DNA from: an uncultured Clostridium sp.
Lineage (GTDB): Bacteria; Bacillota; Clostridia; Christensenellales; Borkfalkiaceae
Assembly: GCA_900555925.1 (NCBI GenBank)
Contig: USMU01000078.1
Location: 1 to 5,947, forward strand
Direction: 5' to 3'
DNA: 5,947 bases
The position numbers were made by a program, and so were the translations under genes. The notes under the pieces are model-generated. The model worked only from the letters and a program-made list of their open reading frames with translations. It searched no databases and had not been told where the DNA came from. Positions 1-5,476 of the stretch are shown piece by piece. Each line of letters starts with the position of its first letter. Positions within the stretch are counted from its first letter, which is position 1.

Positions 1-194
1 AAAAAGTCAAAGAGTTCGTTGCTATTACCCAAGACTGTTCTTATGAAATTCTTTTGAAAAGCGGAAAATATGTCGTAGATGCAAAGTCTATCCTCGGTAT
101 CTTCTCGCTCGATCTGTCCCAGCCTCTCACGGTAGAAATTTATTCCGACGATTGCGCGGATCTTTTAGAGAAACTGAAAAAATTTGCCGCATAA
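1..194 (+). CDS. HPr-like phosphocarrier-family protein, C-terminal part (5' end outside window)
   Basis: The reading frame is open from base 3 to the TAA at 192-194 and gives the last 63 residues of a small protein. It contains KSILGIFSL, which matches the region around the regulatory Ser46 of HPr proteins (KSIMGVMSL), followed by a strand rich in V/I and an acidic helix ending in EKLKKF, as in the HPr fold. In PTS phosphotransfer, HPr passes phosphate from EI to the EII sugar transporters. The active-site His15 would lie about two residues before the window, so it cannot be seen. The residues that align just after it read KVKEFV rather than the usual Pro-Ala, which suggests a divergent HPr-like paralogue of the kind common in Clostridia. 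It is followed by an intrinsic terminator. Family assignment is fairly sure; phosphotransfer activity is doubtful. Confidence 0.75.
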   Translation, partial: KVKEFVAITQDCSYEILLKSGKYVVDAKSILGIFSLDLSQPLTVEIYSDDCADLLEKLKKFAA

Positions 195-216
195 TCCGGC
201 ATATTCAAAAATGACG

Positions 217-232
217 ACCGCCAAAGGGCGGT
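217..232 (+). other. GC-rich hairpin after the HPr-like gene
   Basis: ACCGCC and GGCGGT form a 6-bp perfect stem with an AAAG loop, followed by TTCG rather than a clean T run. It lies between the HPr-like stop codon and the stronger terminator at 240-265. It may help termination or protect the 3' end of the mRNA. Confidence 0.45.
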
Positions 233-239
233 TTCGTTC

Positions 240-265
240 GGCCGAAAATATTTTCGGTCTTTTTT
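240..265 (+). terminator. Intrinsic terminator after the HPr-like gene
   Basis: The stem pairs 240-248 with 251-259 (core CCGAAAA/TTTTCGG plus a G-T and a G-C pair) around a two-base loop, directly followed by six T at 260-265. It ends only 10 nt before the ribosome binding site of the next gene. That leaves no room for a promoter between them, so the DUF4364 gene is either transcribed by read-through or from a promoter upstream of the hairpin. Confidence 0.7.
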
Positions 266-290
266 CCGACCGTTTGAGGAGCTTTTACCA

Positions 291-815
291 ATGCAGATAC
301 AGGGCGAGACATCCGTAAACAAATTAATCGTTCTTTTCGTTTTCGATAAGATGGAAAGTGCCCTTTCCGAGCGCACGATCGTCGAAATGTGCACGACCAG
401 CAATAATTGGCTAAATTATATGGACTGCATGGAACTGCTTCCCAAACTTTTAGAGGACGGTTTTATCTGCCGTCTCTCTTCCGACGAGGAACCGCTCTAT
501 ACCATTACTACCGACGGGCGGGAAAGCCTCAATAACTTCTATATCAATATTCCCAAAAGTATCCGCGAAGAAATTTCCGCTTTCGTAAAGAAAAACAGCG
601 GAAAACTCAGAAACCGCCAGGAGTGCAAGGCGGATTATTATCAAAACAAAGACGGAACTTATACGGTATTTCTCAAAATTATCGCACCCGTTCAGCCTAT
701 GCTGGAATTGAAATTTGTCGTACCCGACAAAAAAACCGCGCAGAATATCTATAAAAATTGGGAAAGCAAAGCATCTGAACTCTATTCCGCCATTTATGAA
801 ACATTGGTAGATTGA
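291..815 (+). CDS. DUF4364 family protein, winged-helix type
   Basis: This 174-residue protein matches, by recognition, the DUF4364 family of Clostridia. Residues 1-80 read like a winged helix-turn-helix: a helix at 8-21, a short helix at 26-38, a recognition-like helix around 44-55, and a wing with LYTITTDGRESL at 69-80. Residues 95-174 form an alpha/beta C-terminal part with KADYYQNKDGTYTVFLKI at 113-130. The start is supported by GAGGAG at 276-281, nine bases upstream. No promoter fits between the terminator and this gene. It is followed after 29 nt by the TSCPD gene, so the two probably form one unit. DNA binding is inferred from the fold; targets are unknown and no enzymatic residues are evident. 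Confidence 0.8.
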   Translation: MQIQGETSVNKLIVLFVFDKMESALSERTIVEMCTTSNNWLNYMDCMELLPKLLEDGFICRLSSDEEPLYTITTDGRESLNNFYINIPKSIREEISAFVKKNSGKLRNRQECKADYYQNKDGTYTVFLKIIAPVQPMLELKFVVPDKKTAQNIYKNWESKASELYSAIYETLVD

Positions 816-830
816 GCTCAACTTATCATC

Positions 831-836
831 GAGGTG
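831..836 (+). promoter_or_regulatory. Ribosome binding site that sets the TSCPD start
   Basis: GAGGTG followed by A is complementary to the 16S rRNA tail and lies 8 nt before the ATG at 845. It rules out the in-frame TTG at 812, which overlaps the stop of the previous gene and has no site of its own. Confidence 0.75.
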
Positions 837-844
837 ACCAAACT

Positions 845-1123
845 ATGTTTACTTATTCCACGAAAGGAACCTGTTCGAGACAAATCCTCTTCGACGTCGA
901 CGCCGAAGACAAACTTCATAATGTGCGCTTTATCGGCGGCTGCGGCGGCAATCTTCAAGGGATCGCCCGCCTTGTCGAGGGGAAAAAAATCGACGAAATC
1001 GAAAACCTGCTCGCGGGGATTCGTTGCAGAAACGGCACGTCCTGTCCCGACCAACTGTCCAAGGCGATTGCCGAATATAAGGCGGAAAGGGCGGCCGCAA
1101 CTGCGGCGGCTGCGGAAAAATAA
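845..1123 (+). CDS. Small stand-alone TSCPD-domain protein (TIGR03905-like)
   Basis: The 92-residue product consists almost wholly of the TSCPD domain also found at the C terminus of some ribonucleotide reductases. Visible marks are FTYSTKGTCS at 2-11, GGCGGN at 31-36, and RCRNGTSCPDQL at 60-71. Cysteines at 10, 33, 61 and 67 sit at the positions expected for a metal or redox site, although metal binding is an inference. Residues 82-90 form an Ala-rich low-complexity tail after the domain (ERAAATAAAAEK). It starts 29 nt behind the DUF4364 gene with its own ribosome binding site. No catalytic function is established for the stand-alone family. Family assignment is firm because the TSCPD sequence itself is present. 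Confidence 0.88.
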   Translation: MFTYSTKGTCSRQILFDVDAEDKLHNVRFIGGCGGNLQGIARLVEGKKIDEIENLLAGIRCRNGTSCPDQLSKAIAEYKAERAAATAAAAEK

Positions 1124-1171
1124 AGTCCGTTCCTTTTTCTGCTATTTTTTCGTCGCTTCCCGGTCTATTCG

Positions 1172-1195
1172 TAAAAACGGCCAAAGCCGATTTTA
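1172..1195 (+). other. Hairpin in the 3' gap after the TSCPD gene
   Basis: CGGC and GCCG pair around a CAAA loop, with an outer A/T stem (TAAAA/TTTTA) separated by one A-A mismatch. The T run belongs to the stem, so it is a poor terminator on its own. The rest of 1124-1244 holds no ORF or RNA gene that I can recognise. Confidence 0.3.
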
Positions 1196-1244
1196 GGGAA
1201 GGACGGTTTCCTTTTGCTTATTTTATCATTGTTGTGATTATGTG

Positions 1245-1278
1245 AAAACCGGCAGGCTCATAGCCCTGCCGGTTTTTT
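1245..1278. terminator. Strong, probably two-way terminator between convergent genes
   Basis: CCGGCAGG at 1249-1256 pairs with CCTGCCGG at 1265-1272, extended by AAAA/TTTT, around an 8-base loop. On the + strand it is followed by six T, which suits the DUF4364-TSCPD unit. On the - strand only four T follow before CACA, so it is weaker there, but it sits 4 nt past the stop of the CmpB-type gene and probably serves both directions. Confidence 0.85.
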
Positions 1279-1282
1279 AATT

Positions 1283-2053
1283 TTAATTTTTCTTTTCCTC
1301 GTCTTCGTCCTCTGACTTATTTTTCTTTTTTCGTTTCGGACTATAAATACCGTTGCGGAAGTTTTCCATATACTTTTCAAAAGATTTCTTAATTGCTTCT
1401 TTGGAGGCCTTGAAAGGATTAAGGAAACTGCTCTTCAATTTTTCTGTATCGAGATAGCTCTTAATCGTCAGTTTCAATTCTTCGTATCGCACGGCGATGC
1501 GATTCTCTTTCGCAAATTTTCTGATTTTTGCGGATAATTTTAACGTAGACGCCAAATCCCAAAAAAACAGGCCGAAAAATATTCCGACAAAGAAGGAATA
1601 GTAAATATTATTCGTGAACCACCCCACCATTCGGGTAATCAACGGATCGAGGAAAAACACATATCCGCCGCCGATAATTGTCCAAATCAAGGAAAATAAC
1701 GGACAGATAATCCCTTGAATATTTCCGGGCCGTCCGGAATAATCCCAAAGTTTAATCCCCATGCCTTTGATAAAAATCAAGCCCGCCAGGTATTCGATGA
1801 GCGTCATTACCACACAGATGACCGCCAATGTAACCGCATAGCGAAGCCATACAGGAGAAATTCCGTCGAGCGGTATACGGGCAATCAAAAACAGAAAAAC
1901 GAGTCCGAAACCATATAAGGGGAGATATGGTCCGTGTAAAAAACCGGGATTAATCCACTTTTTGCTGTTCAGACGGCGGAAAAACAATTCTATTACCCAG
2001 CCGCACAGCGCGCCGACCGCAAACAAAAAAGTCAGCGTAAGGAAAAATTCCAT
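1283..2053 (-). CDS. CmpB-type membrane protein (putative ABC-transporter type IV family, PF06541)
   Basis: The 256-residue protein has about five membrane segments (roughly residues 2-24, 43-62, 70-95, 112-134, 148-168). Family marks are GWVIEL at 18-23, NPGFLHGPYLPLYGFG at 35-50 and WDYSGRPGNIQGIICPLFSL at 103-122. After residue 170 it has a basic, probably cytoplasmic tail with helices (170-235) and a highly charged end, SPKRKKKNKSEDEDEEKKN. The family is labelled a putative ABC permease, but no ATPase partner is nearby and transport has not been shown for most members. The start is set by GAGGAG (complement of 2064-2069), ten bases upstream of the ATG. Its start lies only 19 nt past the purH stop, so it is very likely co-transcribed with purH. 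No functional link to purine synthesis is evident. Confidence 0.85.
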   Translation of the reverse strand: MEFFLTLTFLFAVGALCGWVIELFFRRLNSKKWINPGFLHGPYLPLYGFGLVFLFLIARIPLDGISPVWLRYAVTLAVICVVMTLIEYLAGLIFIKGMGIKLWDYSGRPGNIQGIICPLFSLIWTIIGGGYVFFLDPLITRMVGWFTNNIYYSFFVGIFFGLFFWDLASTLKLSAKIRKFAKENRIAVRYEELKLTIKSYLDTEKLKSSFLNPFKASKEAIKKSFEKYMENFRNGIYSPKRKKKNKSEDEDEEKKN

Positions 2054-2072
2054 CTCTTATTTTCTCCTCACA

Positions 2073-3617
2073 TCAATGTCTGAAATGGCGCTGTCCCACG
2101 AAAATCATCGCAATCCCCGCTTTATCGCAAGCGTCGACAGACAACTGATCGCGGATACTCCCGCCCGGCTGAATAATCGCGGTAATTCCCGCTTTGACGC
2201 ACTCTTCCACGCAATCGGGGAACGGGAAAAACGCATCGGAAGCCATAACCGATCCCTTAGCTTCTTTCCCTGCATGTTCAATCGCTTGCTGAGCCGCCCA
2301 GATGCGGTTCGTCTGTCCCATGCCGATCCCCGTCGTTCTATCTTCCTTGCCGATGACGATGGCATTGGATTTCGTATATTTTACGACTTTCCAATTGAAC
2401 AGAAGCGCCTTCATCTCCTCTTTCGTGGGCGCCCGTTTCGTGACGACTTTCACATCTTCTTCGTTATACAGTGTCTCGTCATAATCCTGAATCAGCAGTC
2501 CCCCGTATACTTTCTTCATATCGTAAGTGCTCTTTTCGCGGCGCACGCGGATATCGGGCAGCTCCAAAAGGCGGATATTCTTTTTGGTTTGCAAAATCGC
2601 CAGCGCTTCGGGCGTAAAATGTTCCGCAATGACGATTTCTATGAAAATTTTATTGATTTCCGCCGCGGTTTTTTCGTCCACAGTGCCGTTGATGGCGAGG
2701 ATTCCGCCGAACACGGAAACGGGGTCGGATTCATACGCTTTTATATAAGCGTCGTAAATCGTCTCTCCGATGCCTACTCCGCAGGGATTTGCGTGCTTGC
2801 TGGCAACCACGCACGGCTCGTCGAATTCTTTCACGAGCTCCAAAGCGCCGTTCGCGTCGTTGATGTTATTATAGGAAAGCTCCTTGCCCCAAAGCTGTTT
2901 TGCCTTGGACAAAGATCCCGCACGAATAAATTCTTCGTTATAATAGGAAGCGCCTTGATGAGGGTTTTCGCCGTAGCGCATATCCTGCGCCTTTTCATAG
3001 GCGAACGTAATGCTGTCGGGGAAACGAATCCCCAGCTGTCCGGCGAGATAATTGGAAATCATGCTGTCGTATACCGCCGTATGCGCAAACACTTTATATT
3101 GAAGGTATTTCTTCGTTTCCAAAGAAACGCCGCCCGACTCTAACTCGGAAAGTACTTTTTCGTAATCCTTAGGGTCTACGACGACTGCGACGTCCTGATA
3201 ATTTTTCGCTGCGGCGCGAATCATGGTCGGGCCGCCGATGTCGATATTCTCCACGGCTTCCGCAAACGAAACGCCCGGTTTGGAAATTGTCGCCTTAAAG
3301 GGATAAAGGTTGACGACGACCACATCGATTGTATTAATCCCCAACTTTTCGAGCTGAGCCATATGTTCGGGATTGGAGCGCATGGCCAAAAGTCCCGCAT
3401 GAACTGCAGGATGCAACGTCTTTACCCTCCCGTCGAGACATTCGGGAAAACCCGTAATGTCGCTGATACCGATAACGGAAATTCCTGCTTCCGTCAGTGC
3501 CTTTGCCGTTCCACCCGTAGAAATGATTTCATAACCGCATTTTTTGAGCCCGCGGCAAAAATCCACTACGCCCGTCTTATCCGAAACACTTACCAAAGCT
3601 CTTTTCTTCATTGTCAT
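2073..3617 (-). CDS. purH: Bifunctional AICAR formyltransferase / IMP cyclohydrolase
   Basis: PurH carries out the last two steps of de novo purine synthesis in the cytoplasm: formylation of AICAR from 10-formyl-THF, then ring closure to IMP. The 514 residues are the normal family length. Residues 1-145 form the MGS-like cyclohydrolase domain (VSVSDKTG 9-16, STGGTA 33-38, DGRVKTLHP 62-70, VNLYPF 102-107, [13 protein letters not shown] 127-139). The rest is the transformylase, with RYGENPHQ at 214-221, the catalytic Lys-His motif KHANPCG at 274-280, FGGILA 303-308, SDAFFPFPD 460-468, QPGGSIRD 483-490 and the terminal GQRHFRH. Nothing appears damaged. The ATG at 3617 has AAGAGG 12 nt upstream; a second ATG two codons later is possible. 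I see no clear promoter in front of it, and no other pur gene in the window. Confidence 0.98.
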   Translation of the reverse strand: MTMKKRALVSVSDKTGVVDFCRGLKKCGYEIISTGGTAKALTEAGISVIGISDITGFPECLDGRVKTLHPAVHAGLLAMRSNPEHMAQLEKLGINTIDVVVVNLYPFKATISKPGVSFAEAVENIDIGGPTMIRAAAKNYQDVAVVVDPKDYEKVLSELESGGVSLETKKYLQYKVFAHTAVYDSMISNYLAGQLGIRFPDSITFAYEKAQDMRYGENPHQGASYYNEEFIRAGSLSKAKQLWGKELSYNNINDANGALELVKEFDEPCVVASKHANPCGVGIGETIYDAYIKAYESDPVSVFGGILAINGTVDEKTAAEINKIFIEIVIAEHFTPEALAILQTKKNIRLLELPDIRVRREKSTYDMKKVYGGLLIQDYDETLYNEEDVKVVTKRAPTKEEMKALLFNWKVVKYTKSNAIVIGKEDRTTGIGMGQTNRIWAAQQAIEHAGKEAKGSVMASDAFFPFPDCVEECVKAGITAIIQPGGSIRDQLSVDACDKAGIAMIFVGQRHFRH

Positions 3618-3639
3618 AATTTATATATACCTCTTTTAT
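3611..3639 (+). promoter_or_regulatory. Candidate promoter for the DUF1294-like gene
   Basis: TTGTCA at 3611-3616 (5 of 6 to the -35 consensus) is followed after 17 bp by TTTTAT at 3634-3639 (4 of 6 to the -10). Transcription would begin near 3646, about 23 nt before the ATG. It overlaps the start region of purH on the other strand. Confidence 0.35.
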
Positions 3640-3656
3640 TTTTTGCAAAAACGGAA

Positions 3657-3671
3657 CATACTGAAAGTATG
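3657..3671 (+). other. Inverted repeat containing the DUF1294-like start codon
   Basis: CATACT-GAA-AGTATG is a perfect 6-bp inverted repeat. Its right arm ends with the ATG at 3669-3671, so in RNA it would hide that start codon; as DNA it could be a small operator between purH and this gene. Confidence 0.45.
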
Positions 3672-3968
3672 CTGATTCTGTATCTCTTTTTCATCGCGTA
3701 TATCCTCGCAGTCAACTTTTATTCCTTTTTACTCATCAAGGGATTGAAGGACGATTACGACGAAGAACACCCGAACAAGTCCTCGGATGGAAGGCTTGTC
3801 CTGACAGCCTTCCTCGGCGGTGCAATTACGATTTATATCTGTATGTTTATCTATAAATACCGATTGAAAAGTCTTTTCCTTATGATTTTAATGCCCATTT
3901 TGGGCGTTCTGAACGTCTATCTTTGGGTTATCGCTTTCCGCTCCGGCACCACATTCTTCGTCGTGTGA
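3669..3968 (+). CDS. Small membrane protein resembling DUF1294
   Basis: The 99-residue product has three hydrophobic segments (about 2-23, 43-63, 68-90). An acidic loop, KDDYDEEHPNKSSDGR at 27-42, joins the first two. The stretch TAFLGGAITIYICMFIYKYR (46-65), followed by KSLFLMILMPILGV (67-80), resembles the DUF1294 pattern of a Leu-rich helix with Gly-Gly, then a basic short loop, then a helix; this is recognition, not an alignment. The frame is open much further upstream, antisense to purH, but the membrane protein begins naturally at this ATG. Ribosome binding is weak (ACGGAA at 3651-3656, 12 nt away). It is the only + strand gene inside the - strand block, and its stop lies 8 nt from the end of the convergent HAD gene. 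Function is unknown. Confidence 0.65.
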   Translation: MLILYLFFIAYILAVNFYSFLLIKGLKDDYDEEHPNKSSDGRLVLTAFLGGAITIYICMFIYKYRLKSLFLMILMPILGVLNVYLWVIAFRSGTTFFVV

Positions 3969-3972
3969 AGAA
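3954..3972. other. Short hairpin at the DUF1294-like / HAD convergence
   Basis: TTCTTC pairs with GAAGAA around a seven-base loop that runs into the TGA stop. No T run follows on either strand, so it is unlikely to end transcription efficiently. Confidence 0.3.
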
Positions 3973-3976
3973 GCGT

Positions 3977-4801
3977 TTAACGCCCGATAAAGGCATATTC
4001 CGCCAGCCACTTGGCTACACCGTCCTCCTCACAGTAGCCGACGACGCCCGTCGCCTTCTTTTTCAGCCATTCATCTGCGTTTTTTACCGCGTACTTTTCG
4101 TCGCAGACGTCGAACATTTCCGAATCGTTGGCGGAATCGCCGAAGCAAATTACTTTATCGCAACCGAGCAGCTCTTTTAAGCGCACAACCGCATTGGCCT
4201 TCGTCGCACCTTTCGGTAAAATTTCCAGCCAATAATCCTTTCGATAAACTTCGGGGTAAATCAGACTATATACTCCTTTCTCTTCCAAAGCGTCATGAAT
4301 CTGCTTCATTTTGTCATAGGCACCGTTACACGCAAAAAAGTAAACATCTCCGCGGCCAAGTTCCCTATCGTTTCCCACGGGATTTAAACGTTTATCTCCG
4401 ACTCTGCGGGAAAGATAACGGAGCTGTCCCTCGGATTCCCGACCGCGAACCCAAAAAATTTTGTCTTCCCCGCCTTCCCGTGCATGAACGACAGGAGACA
4501 CTCCGAAAGTATTGAGTTCTTCGATGAGTTTCTCTTTCTTCTCTTGGGAAAAGGTTAAGGAAAATAACGGCTCTTTCGTAATCGGATTGATAATCAAAGC
4601 GCCGTTATACACAATAACGGGCAAAGAATGATTCAATCCCGCGACCGCGGCTTCGGCCGAAGCCAGCGAACGCGCCGTCGCGTAAGTAAAGAGCAGTCCC
4701 TCTGATACTAGCGAACCGAGCAGTTTCAAACTATACTCGGAAATGCGTTCTCTGCGGGTAATCAAGGTGCCGTCTAAGTCGGATACATAAAGTATTTTCA
4801 T
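3977..4801 (-). CDS. Cof-type HAD-IIB family sugar-phosphate-like phosphatase
   Basis: This 274-residue protein has all four HAD motifs. Motif I is DLDGTL at 8-13 (nucleophile Asp8 and general acid Asp10), motif II is TYATARS at 39-45 (Thr42), motif III is the Lys in GATKANAV (Lys201), and motif IV is FGDSANDSEMF at 220-230 (Asp222 and Asp226). The region between, about 80-190, is the C2B-type cap of the Cof subfamily, which usually acts on sugar phosphates or similar small phosphorylated metabolites. The substrate cannot be told from sequence. The ATG at 4801 was chosen because the GTG at 4807 lies inside the ribosome binding site. It has its own promoter upstream, and purH follows on the same strand 359 nt further on, with an antisense gene in between. 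Confidence 0.93.
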   Translation of the reverse strand: MKILYVSDLDGTLITRRERISEYSLKLLGSLVSEGLLFTYATARSLASAEAAVAGLNHSLPVIVYNGALIINPITKEPLFSLTFSQEKKEKLIEELNTFGVSPVVHAREGGEDKIFWVRGRESEGQLRYLSRRVGDKRLNPVGNDRELGRGDVYFFACNGAYDKMKQIHDALEEKGVYSLIYPEVYRKDYWLEILPKGATKANAVVRLKELLGCDKVICFGDSANDSEMFDVCDEKYAVKNADEWLKKKATGVVGYCEEDGVAKWLAEYAFIGR

Positions 4802-4804
4802 AAT

Positions 4805-4810
4805 CACCTC
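4805..4810 (-). promoter_or_regulatory. Ribosome binding site that sets the HAD start
   Basis: On the - strand GAGGTGATT precedes the ATG at 4801. The match to the 16S tail covers GAGGTGAT, leaving the in-frame GTG at 4807 as part of the binding site rather than a start codon. The spacing from GAGG to ATG is 5 nt. Confidence 0.75.
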
Positions 4811-4838
4811 GAAACAGACCGTATTTCTTTATATTACT

Positions 4839-4868
4839 ATTATAACATACATGGAGCGGTTTAGACAA
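4839..4868 (-). promoter_or_regulatory. Sigma-A-type promoter of the HAD gene
   Basis: Reading the - strand, TTGTCT (complement of 4863-4868) is followed after 18 bp by TATAAT (complement of 4839-4844), a perfect -10, with the extended TG one base before it. The expected start of transcription is near 4832, giving a leader of about 30 nt. Confidence 0.75.
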
Positions 4869-4892
4869 CAAATGTTTTGCATTATCCGAAGT

Positions 4893-4990
4893 GTTTTTTT
4901 TGAGTTCGTTTTTAACATTTTTTGAGAATTTTATCACATCTTTTTCGATTAAAAATTTTTTCCGAAAATTTGCAAAAAAGCGCGAAAAAA
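4893..4990 (+). promoter_or_regulatory. A/T-tract region upstream of the tRNA promoter (likely curved DNA or UP element)
   Basis: This gene-free stretch holds a run of A or T tracts, including T8 at 4894-4901, T6 at 4918-4923, T5 at 4941-4945, A5T6 at 4951-4961, A4T3 at 4965-4971, A6 at 4974-4979 and A6 at 4985-4990. Several centres are 9-13 bp apart. The last ones sit where UP elements bind the alpha subunit of RNA polymerase. TTTTTTGAG occurs twice, at 4896-4904 and 4918-4926. I see no gene or RNA between 4869 and 4993. Confidence 0.45.
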
Positions 4991-4993
4991 GAT

Positions 4994-5022
4994 TTGACAA
5001 TTTTTCTTAATAGTGCTATTAT
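4994..5022 (+). promoter_or_regulatory. Strong promoter of the tRNA array
   Basis: A perfect TTGACA at 4994-4999 is followed after 17 bp by TATTAT at 5017-5022 (5 of 6), with TG at 5014-5015 forming an extended -10. Transcription should start near 5029, leaving a leader of about 33 nt before tRNA-Gly. Confidence 0.9.
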
Positions 5023-5061
5023 ATACAGGCGTTGTTGATATGGCACCGAAACTTAAAAAAT

Positions 5062-5135
<74 letters not shown>

Positions 5136-5157
5136 CTAAACTTTTTGAGTGCCGGGC

Positions 5158-5181
5158 GCAGATCATCTGCCGATATCGGCA
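5158..5181 (+). repeat. Two overlapping palindromes in the Gly-Arg tRNA spacer
   Basis: GCAGATCATCTGC (5158-5170) and TGCCGATATCGGCA (5168-5181) are both perfect palindromes that share three bases, so their hairpins exclude each other in RNA. The CGGCA at 5177-5181 can also pair with TGCCG at 5150-5154. A processing role in the tRNA precursor is possible. Confidence 0.5.
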
Positions 5182-5194
5182 AAGCATCAAGTAT

Positions 5195-5271
5195 GCGCCT
5201 GTAGCTCAGTTGGATAGAGCAACGGCCTTCTAAGCCGTGTGTCAGGGGTTCGAATCTCTTCAGGCGCACCA
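5195..5271 (+). tRNA. tRNA-Arg(UCU)
   Basis: The 77-nt gene with encoded CCA has acceptor GCGCCTG/CAGGCGC, D-stem GCTC/GAGC, anticodon stem ACGGC/GCCGT with loop CTTCTAA (anticodon TCT), and T-stem AGGGG/CTCTT with loop TTCGAAT. The T-stem has two G-U pairs (50-64 and 52-62). It reads the AGA and probably AGG codons. Confidence 0.96.
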
Positions 5272-5363
5272 AATAAATGGCGGGTGTAGCTCAGTTGGTT
5301 AGAGCGCCAGATTGTGGCCCTGGAGGTCGCAAGTTCGATTCTTGTCGCCCGCCCCATTTATTT
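5271..5363 (+). repeat. 10-nt inverted repeat flanking tRNA-His
   Basis: AAATAAATGG at 5271-5280 is the exact reverse complement of CCATTTATTT at 5354-5363. The arms take in the first two bases and the CCA end of tRNA-His. In the precursor they could extend the acceptor stem or compete with it. Confidence 0.6.
5279..5356 (+). tRNA. tRNA-His(GUG) with an A31-C39 mismatch
   Basis: The 78-nt span includes the extra G at position -1 (base 5279), which pairs with the C73 discriminator and is the mark of tRNA-His; CCA is encoded. The acceptor is GCGGGTG/CGCCCGC with one G-U pair. The anticodon loop is TTGTGGC (anticodon GTG) in a stem CCAGA/CCTGG, whose loop-closing pair is A31 (5311) against C39 (5319) instead of A-U. 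The T-stem GCAAG/CTTGT is otherwise normal. Confidence 0.94.
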
Positions 5364-5365
5364 AT

Positions 5366-5441
5366 TGGGGTGTCGCCAAGTGGTTAAGGCACCGGATTTT
5401 GATTCCGGCATTCGTAAGTTCAAATCTTGCCACCCCAGCCA
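5366..5441 (+). tRNA. tRNA-Gln(UUG)
   Basis: The 76-nt gene with encoded CCA has acceptor TGGGGTG/CACCCCA with the U1-A72 pair typical of tRNA-Gln, anticodon stem CCGGA/TCCGG, loop TTTTGAT (anticodon TTG), and T-stem GTAAG/CTTGC with one U-G pair. It begins 9 nt after tRNA-His. Confidence 0.96.
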
Positions 5442-5445
5442 CTTA

Positions 5446-5476
5446 AACTATTAGAGTTTTGCTCTTTTCAATAGTT
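5446..5476 (+). repeat. Hairpin abutting the 5' end of tRNA-Lys(UUU)
   Basis: AACTATT (5446-5452) pairs with AATAGTT (5470-5476), and AGAG (5453-5456) pairs with CTCT (5462-5465) around TTTTG, leaving a TTTC bulge. The stem ends exactly one base before the mature tRNA start, as expected of a leader element for 5' processing. Confidence 0.5.

Noticed and set aside
812..844. TTG start at 812 for the TSCPD protein
   Set aside because: It overlaps the stop codon of the previous gene, has no ribosome binding site, and adds residues outside the domain. The ATG at 845 has a good site.
1962..3143. Long + strand ORF (393 codons) antisense to purH
   Set aside because: It is fully antisense to a complete purH whose protein motifs are unmistakable. 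The translation is rich in Arg and His with no recognisable domain, as expected of a mirror frame.
3363..3668. Upstream extension of the DUF1294-like frame
   Set aside because: This part is antisense to the start of purH and reads as non-protein-like sequence. The hydrophobic first helix begins exactly at the ATG at 3669.
3618..3668. Purine riboswitch in front of purH
   Set aside because: The 51-nt gap is too short for the aptamer, and no matching conserved loops were seen on the - strand further upstream.
4802..4807. GTG start two codons upstream for the HAD gene
   Set aside because: The GTG is part of the GAGGTG ribosome binding site.
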